Shown here piece after piece: positions 18,643 through 23,013 of a stretch of DNA of 23,013 bases. Position 1 is the first letter of the stretch. Each line of letters starts with the position of its first letter. Source of the stretch: Sphaeroforma arctica JP610 (lineage: Eukaryota > Opisthokonta > Ichthyosporea > Ichthyophonida); NCBI RefSeq assembly GCF_001186125.1, contig NW_014040059.1:1-23013 (forward strand). Reading direction: 5' to 3'. The position numbers were made by a program, and so were the translations under genes. The notes under the pieces were generated by a model, which ran no database searches, was not told the DNA's origin, and worked only from the letters and a program-made list of their open reading frames with translations.

Positions 18643-21600
18643 TCAACGGTACTCAGCATAAATGTATATGAAGATTACTCTCCAAACACGACTAGAAACA
18701 TCCATAGCGTACGTTTCATTAAATACTATAATCCCAGTACCAACACACCATATGCACGTCCTGTCAAACGCCGGTTTGAGTCGGGCTCGGTACGCCCAGG
18801 AATCTCTCCCCAACTCCACCCCTCTCGCCATGATCATGTTCATGGACTCCCCGCCTGCGCACAAGTGTTTGGATAAGGGTGAGATACATAACACGTCAGC
18901 GTGGCATAGGAGGGTGCAAGTTGGTGTCAACTACAGAACTACATTTTTTTGCAGAAAGTTAGCGTGACTCATGTCAGTATGATACAGAGAGACTGAGACG
19001 ACACCCAATACAAACCCTTTAATAAAACTATTTAGACTATGGCAACCTATTGAATATGACAGCAAAACGAACAGAAACAATCAGTGATACGCATCCGTTC
19101 GCACAAGAGGGTGGGATGGTCTCGAGTGCGAGCACGAACATCTGCGAGGCAAGCCGAATTTCTTTGTCTATGGCGTGGTATTAACTTTGGTGCACGCGAG
19201 GGTGATATTAAGATACATGAAAACCAGGTATACCGAATGTAACTAATGGTCTATATATCATTATATGGCTGAACATTGTACAAAGTGATTGCAAAGTAAA
19301 AATTCTGAACTCTAAACATGCGACATTTATATCTTGAAGCGTACGAGTGTATATGTCTTGAATTGCGTATGTTCGTGCTCGTAAAAATGAGCCCCACGCC
19401 AGCACCAAACACTTGCCCATCGTTCGATTAAACCTACACAACCTACCGTCTAAATTCGTTCTTCGTCTCAAGACCATATCCAGAGTAGTATATGCGGTGT
19501 ATAGTGCGGCTTGTGGGTTATAGAAGGACCAATTGAGTATGTACATCGTCAGGTATTCCAAATTCCCGTTAGTGTAGACGCCCAATCCCAAGATTTTGGT
19601 GGCGAAGTTCAAGTCCTTCCCATTTTGGCATTCTAACGAAGCAAGCGAGGCAAGGAGCCCAAAGACGAAATTAAAGTAGTTTGTGCATATTTGAGCATCC
19701 AGACAAACGTATAGGTGGACGTGTAGAGAAATACGGCCAGAAGACACCGAAGAGTCAGATAAAGGATGCAGGAAGGTACTTGTTGTACCAGAATTAGTAC
19801 AGGTCTGGGCCGATGTGGAGAGGCATGCTACGTCTCACGCCGAACAAATTAAGTAATCGCAGTAGAGAGAATCAACATGAACATGAGCTCTAGTTATCGC
19901 CAGACGTCGACTACCATTACACTTGAAATCTTCTATCGCAACAGCTAAGACATACGAGAACGCCCAGTTTGAAGCTTTTCATAAACGACACTAAATGTGT
20001 ACCCAATGATCGCAAACGGGAAGATGCATAAGAAAGCGAGAGATGGTAACTCAAATTCAGCCCATATGCTATAAACATGATCTCCCATGATATAAACATA
20101 AATCTAACCCATGATTTCAACATAAATTCAACCCATAATTTCAACATACTGTTTAGAAGCAACTGCAGACTGTTCGTGTCTGCATAATGAGCACCGATAG
20201 TCTGGAGCAATGACGGCAGGATGGTGTCGAAATTATTCGCCAGAAGTCCGTCTGTGGGGTTAAATTTTAAGCGTGCTTGAGAATAAGACGCAATATAAAT
20301 ATACCGTCATGCGATAATGGTTGAACACGAAAAATGATTTGCTTAATCGTGACTCCGAAAGACCATTTGAAAAGGGCACCTAGAACGAATGTCGCAAAAT
20401 ACGAGGCACTCTTCAGTAAAAACCAGGCAGTTATCTTGAACGCGGTTTTGTGATACAAGGGGCCGTAAGAACTATTCGACAATGGCCGATGTTGATGACG
20501 CTATACACTGACTAGCACTGTACGATTGGTTTAAAAGCGGCTTCCGTGTGTATTGCAGCTGTATGTGTATTTTCGAATTATACGGACGCATCTATACAAG
20601 CTATCGTAACACTACCACACTATTGATATATATAATAGTACATGCATATTCTGGGGGTATTTCTGTTCCAATCCGTCGTATTGTTGTTTATGTGTGTGTT
20701 ATTACCCCACTAAAGTTCATACCGGAGGATTCTCTCAGAAAGCCTTCTATTACGGAGTTCAGCATAGTTGTGTTGAAACTTCCTCCTAATTGTTCCACCA
20801 TGTTCATCGAGTTCAAAATCCCCTCGCGATCACCCCGGCTGCTATAGTAATGGATGATGGGCTCGAAACAGCAGCTGGTTATATAATGATTCGTCCTGTA
20901 CAAATCTGCCAACACCTGTGATAATAGACGAAATGGGAGCTTATAGGCCTGTTTAGAGACGAACCTTTCGAGTACATTTCTCATTGACGAACTGGAAGCA
21001 AACGGTAGCCAGAGCACAGGATACATGACTACAATCGTGCTGTGTCGTCTGCTTCCAGTTGGGTATTCCGAGGATTGTCCATATCATATGAAAGCCAATA
21101 TCACCGCATATTCATGTCCCTGACTCCGCGTGACATACAAAGAACACCCAAACACACAGTACTAAACACAGTACAACACACACCTGCAAGGCCTCCGCCT
21201 GCTCATCCCGGGCCAACAAGCCCCTTATATGCTCAGCATACGGTATAAACCGCGACTGCCGTACGCTACCCAGAGTGCCCATCTCTTGCTTGCTACACTT
21301 GGCCAGCACTTGTTGCGCCAGGTCTGACCGCGAGTGGGTCTCACACTCGCGCACCACTGTGGCCAAGCGATCGTCCCATGTCTGCAGGAAACTACTGTCG
21401 CCCGCACTGCTCTTGCGGTCCATCTGTTGGGTGTGACGTGTAATGGAAACAGCTCGTTATTAGACTGAATATGACGCAGAAAATGTATACGCTAGGCGTT
21501 GCGCAAGGCACAGGAAGGGACAGATGAATTGGCAGATGAATAGCTTGTTGGTTGGCTAAGTGTGAAGTTGATGATGTGCACACCCAATTTTGTGCTAGAA

Positions 21601-22381
21601 ACAGAGGGAGCAGGCTAGTGCTAGGCTGCATTGAAGGTTATCAGATGATATAGACACACAGCCACGTGTACGAACTCGAGGGGATACGTAAACAACCGCC
21701 ATTAGGCACTGAGACTTAATATACGATGTGAAATACGAACGTGCCAAACCCAACTGTAGTAGGTTTTTGCTAACATTCTACGTCCACAGAATAGAAAGTA
21801 TGTGAATAACGGAGGAATCGGTTACATGCCAATTCTCGTCGACCTTCAATATAAAGAGTTGCTTGGTGGTCGATAAAATACAATGTAACATCTCGCAGCA
21901 CATCTGTATCGCACTCTCCATTTTCGTGCAGGGAGCTATTGAGCATTGATTTTAAATATGATCTATAGCGAGTGCTTGCGATCAGGGTGGTGTGACAGGG
22001 TCTATGGCCTGTATTCATCGTAGGTCATGACACTGAGACTACATACCGCCACAGTGAATACAAGTGAGACACCCTCACCTTCACCGAATCAAAACTTGAA
22101 TACATAATTTCGCTACAAGTGTACAAACAATCCCTTTTCATCTACGCTCAGAACTCACAATATATATAACTGTACTTCGTTGCCGCTCAAATACAGTGTC
22201 ATAAAGCGTCTACCATACTACTTACAATTAAGCTGTTCGTGACAGAGTCTACAACAGTTGCAGCTTTGGCACGGTCTCTCCCCTTCAGCACTGGCGAGAG
22301 CACCTGCTCGATCTCCTTCGTACTCGTGAGCTTTGCTTTCTGTATGATAAGAGAGTCCATACATGAGTACCTATAGCCCAT
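18643..22381 (-). CDS. Pentatricopeptide-repeat (PPR) protein, seven predicted exons
   Basis: Exons, in transcript order: 22381-22226, 21423-21184, 20915-20723, 20251-20150, 19827-19447, 19141-19091 and 18854-18643. Donors are GTAAGT, GTGTGT, GTATGA, GTATGT, GTAGGT and GTATCA; each acceptor ends in AG and every phase agrees, giving about 444 residues with a stop at 18643. The splice at 21184/20915 joins YAEHIRGLLARDEQAEALQ to VLADLYRTNHYITS, and the next unit starts CCFEPIIHYYSSRGDREGIL: helix-turn-helix units of about 35 residues, as in PPR proteins, which bind organelle RNA. Exon 4 begins DGLLANNFDTILPSLLQTIG, and the last holds MNMIMARGVELGRDSWAYRA, like the end of a PPR unit. Exons 2-4 are the best supported; exons 5-7 rest more on phase. 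The start could be ATG 22381 or 22360, or the first exon may lie upstream. A possible further exon lies in the frame at 21770-22018. No clear mitochondrial targeting peptide was seen. Confidence 0.6.
20060..20149 (-). repeat. 24-bp minisatellite starting at a PPR splice donor
   Basis: Read on the minus strand, units of about 24 bases (ATGTTGAAATTATGGGTTGA and variants) repeat nearly four times, beginning at the donor GTATGT of PPR exon 4. The frame of that exon stays open through the units and would encode MLKLWVEF, MLKSWVRF and MFISWEI in series. Confidence 0.75.
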
Positions 22382-23013
22382 TTATGCGTATATATTAAAT
22401 GAAGCAAATACAAATGTACAAACAATTATCTATTCATACGAAGTAAGGGATTCAGTAGGCCCGTTTCGATATTTTTCCAATCGCACGAGGAGACGGGGGT
22501 ATTTGAGAAACGCATCACTATCTACAATTTGGTGTACCCGACAAGCTCTGGGTTGTCAAGATACACAGTGCACGTGAGCTGCATTGATCTGTTTTGATGA
22601 CCATTACAAGATTACAAGAAAATATCTATACATGGGTGTATACTTTGCGTTTTCGAAAGAAATACGTAAAAATACTAGCAAATATAAACATAAGATGATC
22701 TACCTTATATTCGATAACTATGCAGTAAACACTAACGGATCACTGACACGAATAGACCTTATACATACATCGAGTTCACTATTTTCATAGCAAAACAAAC
22801 ACAGGAGTTTTGGAATATGCAGAGCATAACATTTTTTTTCATTCAGGGCCGATGTACAGAATAAATAATCACGAGCGCTTACAAATCAGGAACTACGCGA
22901 TTGTGCTCTGAACAATCAACCGAACATGAACAAAAGAAACATACGAGGTATTCTGTGTATAGAAGTGCCAAAAGTATATACAATCTATGCGCTACCCACG
23001 TGCTCACGAAAGT
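22382..23013. other. Right-hand end, upstream of the PPR gene
   Basis: This AT-rich stretch probably contains the PPR promoter or first exon. A minus-strand frame at about 22435-22525 begins MRFSNTPVSSCDWKNIETG and meets a GTATGA donor, but its phase does not fit the next exon, so it is not included. A 68-codon plus-strand frame at 22584-22790 is AT-driven. Confidence 0.4.

Noticed and set aside
18662-18967. 101-codon plus-strand frame
   Set aside because: It is antisense to the predicted last PPR exon, which is supported by phase and a PPR-like sequence.
1-23013. tRNA and rRNA genes
   Set aside because: Scanning by eye for the GGTTCRANYCC B-box with a matching A-box and for conserved rRNA cores gave nothing convincing on either strand. 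A covariance-model search would settle it.

Overview
The window reads as eukaryotic nuclear DNA from a protist. Several genes can only be read by splicing across GT-AG introns with donors such as GTATGT, GTAAGT and GTGGGT. The spaces between genes are long and AT-rich, with (TA)n, (CATA)n and (CA)n microsatellites, and the standard genetic code fits. Domain content and gene style would suit a unicellular relative of animals, for example an ichthyosporean. That placement is an inference with low confidence, because no marker gene was seen.

Layout, left to right. A short (AT)n tract and a non-coding stretch precede a 1089-codon uninterrupted minus-strand gene (590-3859) of unknown function, with helix-rich blocks joined by Ser/Thr/His-rich linkers. 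After a 1.2 kb gap come two plus-strand genes packed together: a seven-beta-strand protein methyltransferase of the Methyltransf_16 type (about 5025-6980, at least four exons) and a GNAT acetyltransferase (6947-8025, two exons). Their predicted ends overlap in different frames, so the boundary needs transcript evidence. From 8026 to 12750 lies a repeat-rich island with AGTC-core minisatellites, a 93-bp tandem triplet and small hairpins. It holds an intronless secreted single-domain fasciclin (FAS1) gene (10437-11012). The intronless gene at 12751-14184 encodes a von Willebrand factor A protein with a complete MIDAS metal site. Long TA-type microsatellites follow (14430-15326).

The right third is all on the minus strand: a small lysine/serine-rich protein (15839-16258), an unrecognised gene whose last exon is tandemly copied (16917-17795) and whose 5' part has decayed copies further upstream (to about 18250), and a seven-exon pentatricopeptide-repeat (PPR) gene (18643-22381) rebuilt here from phase-compatible splice sites to about 444 residues.

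No operon-like system, CRISPR array, tRNA or rRNA gene was seen. No convincing undescribed multi-gene system is visible. The most unusual structures are the tandem exon copies near 17 kb, the minisatellite that starts at a PPR splice donor and stays open in the PPR frame, and the intronless FAS1/vWA pair beside minisatellites.
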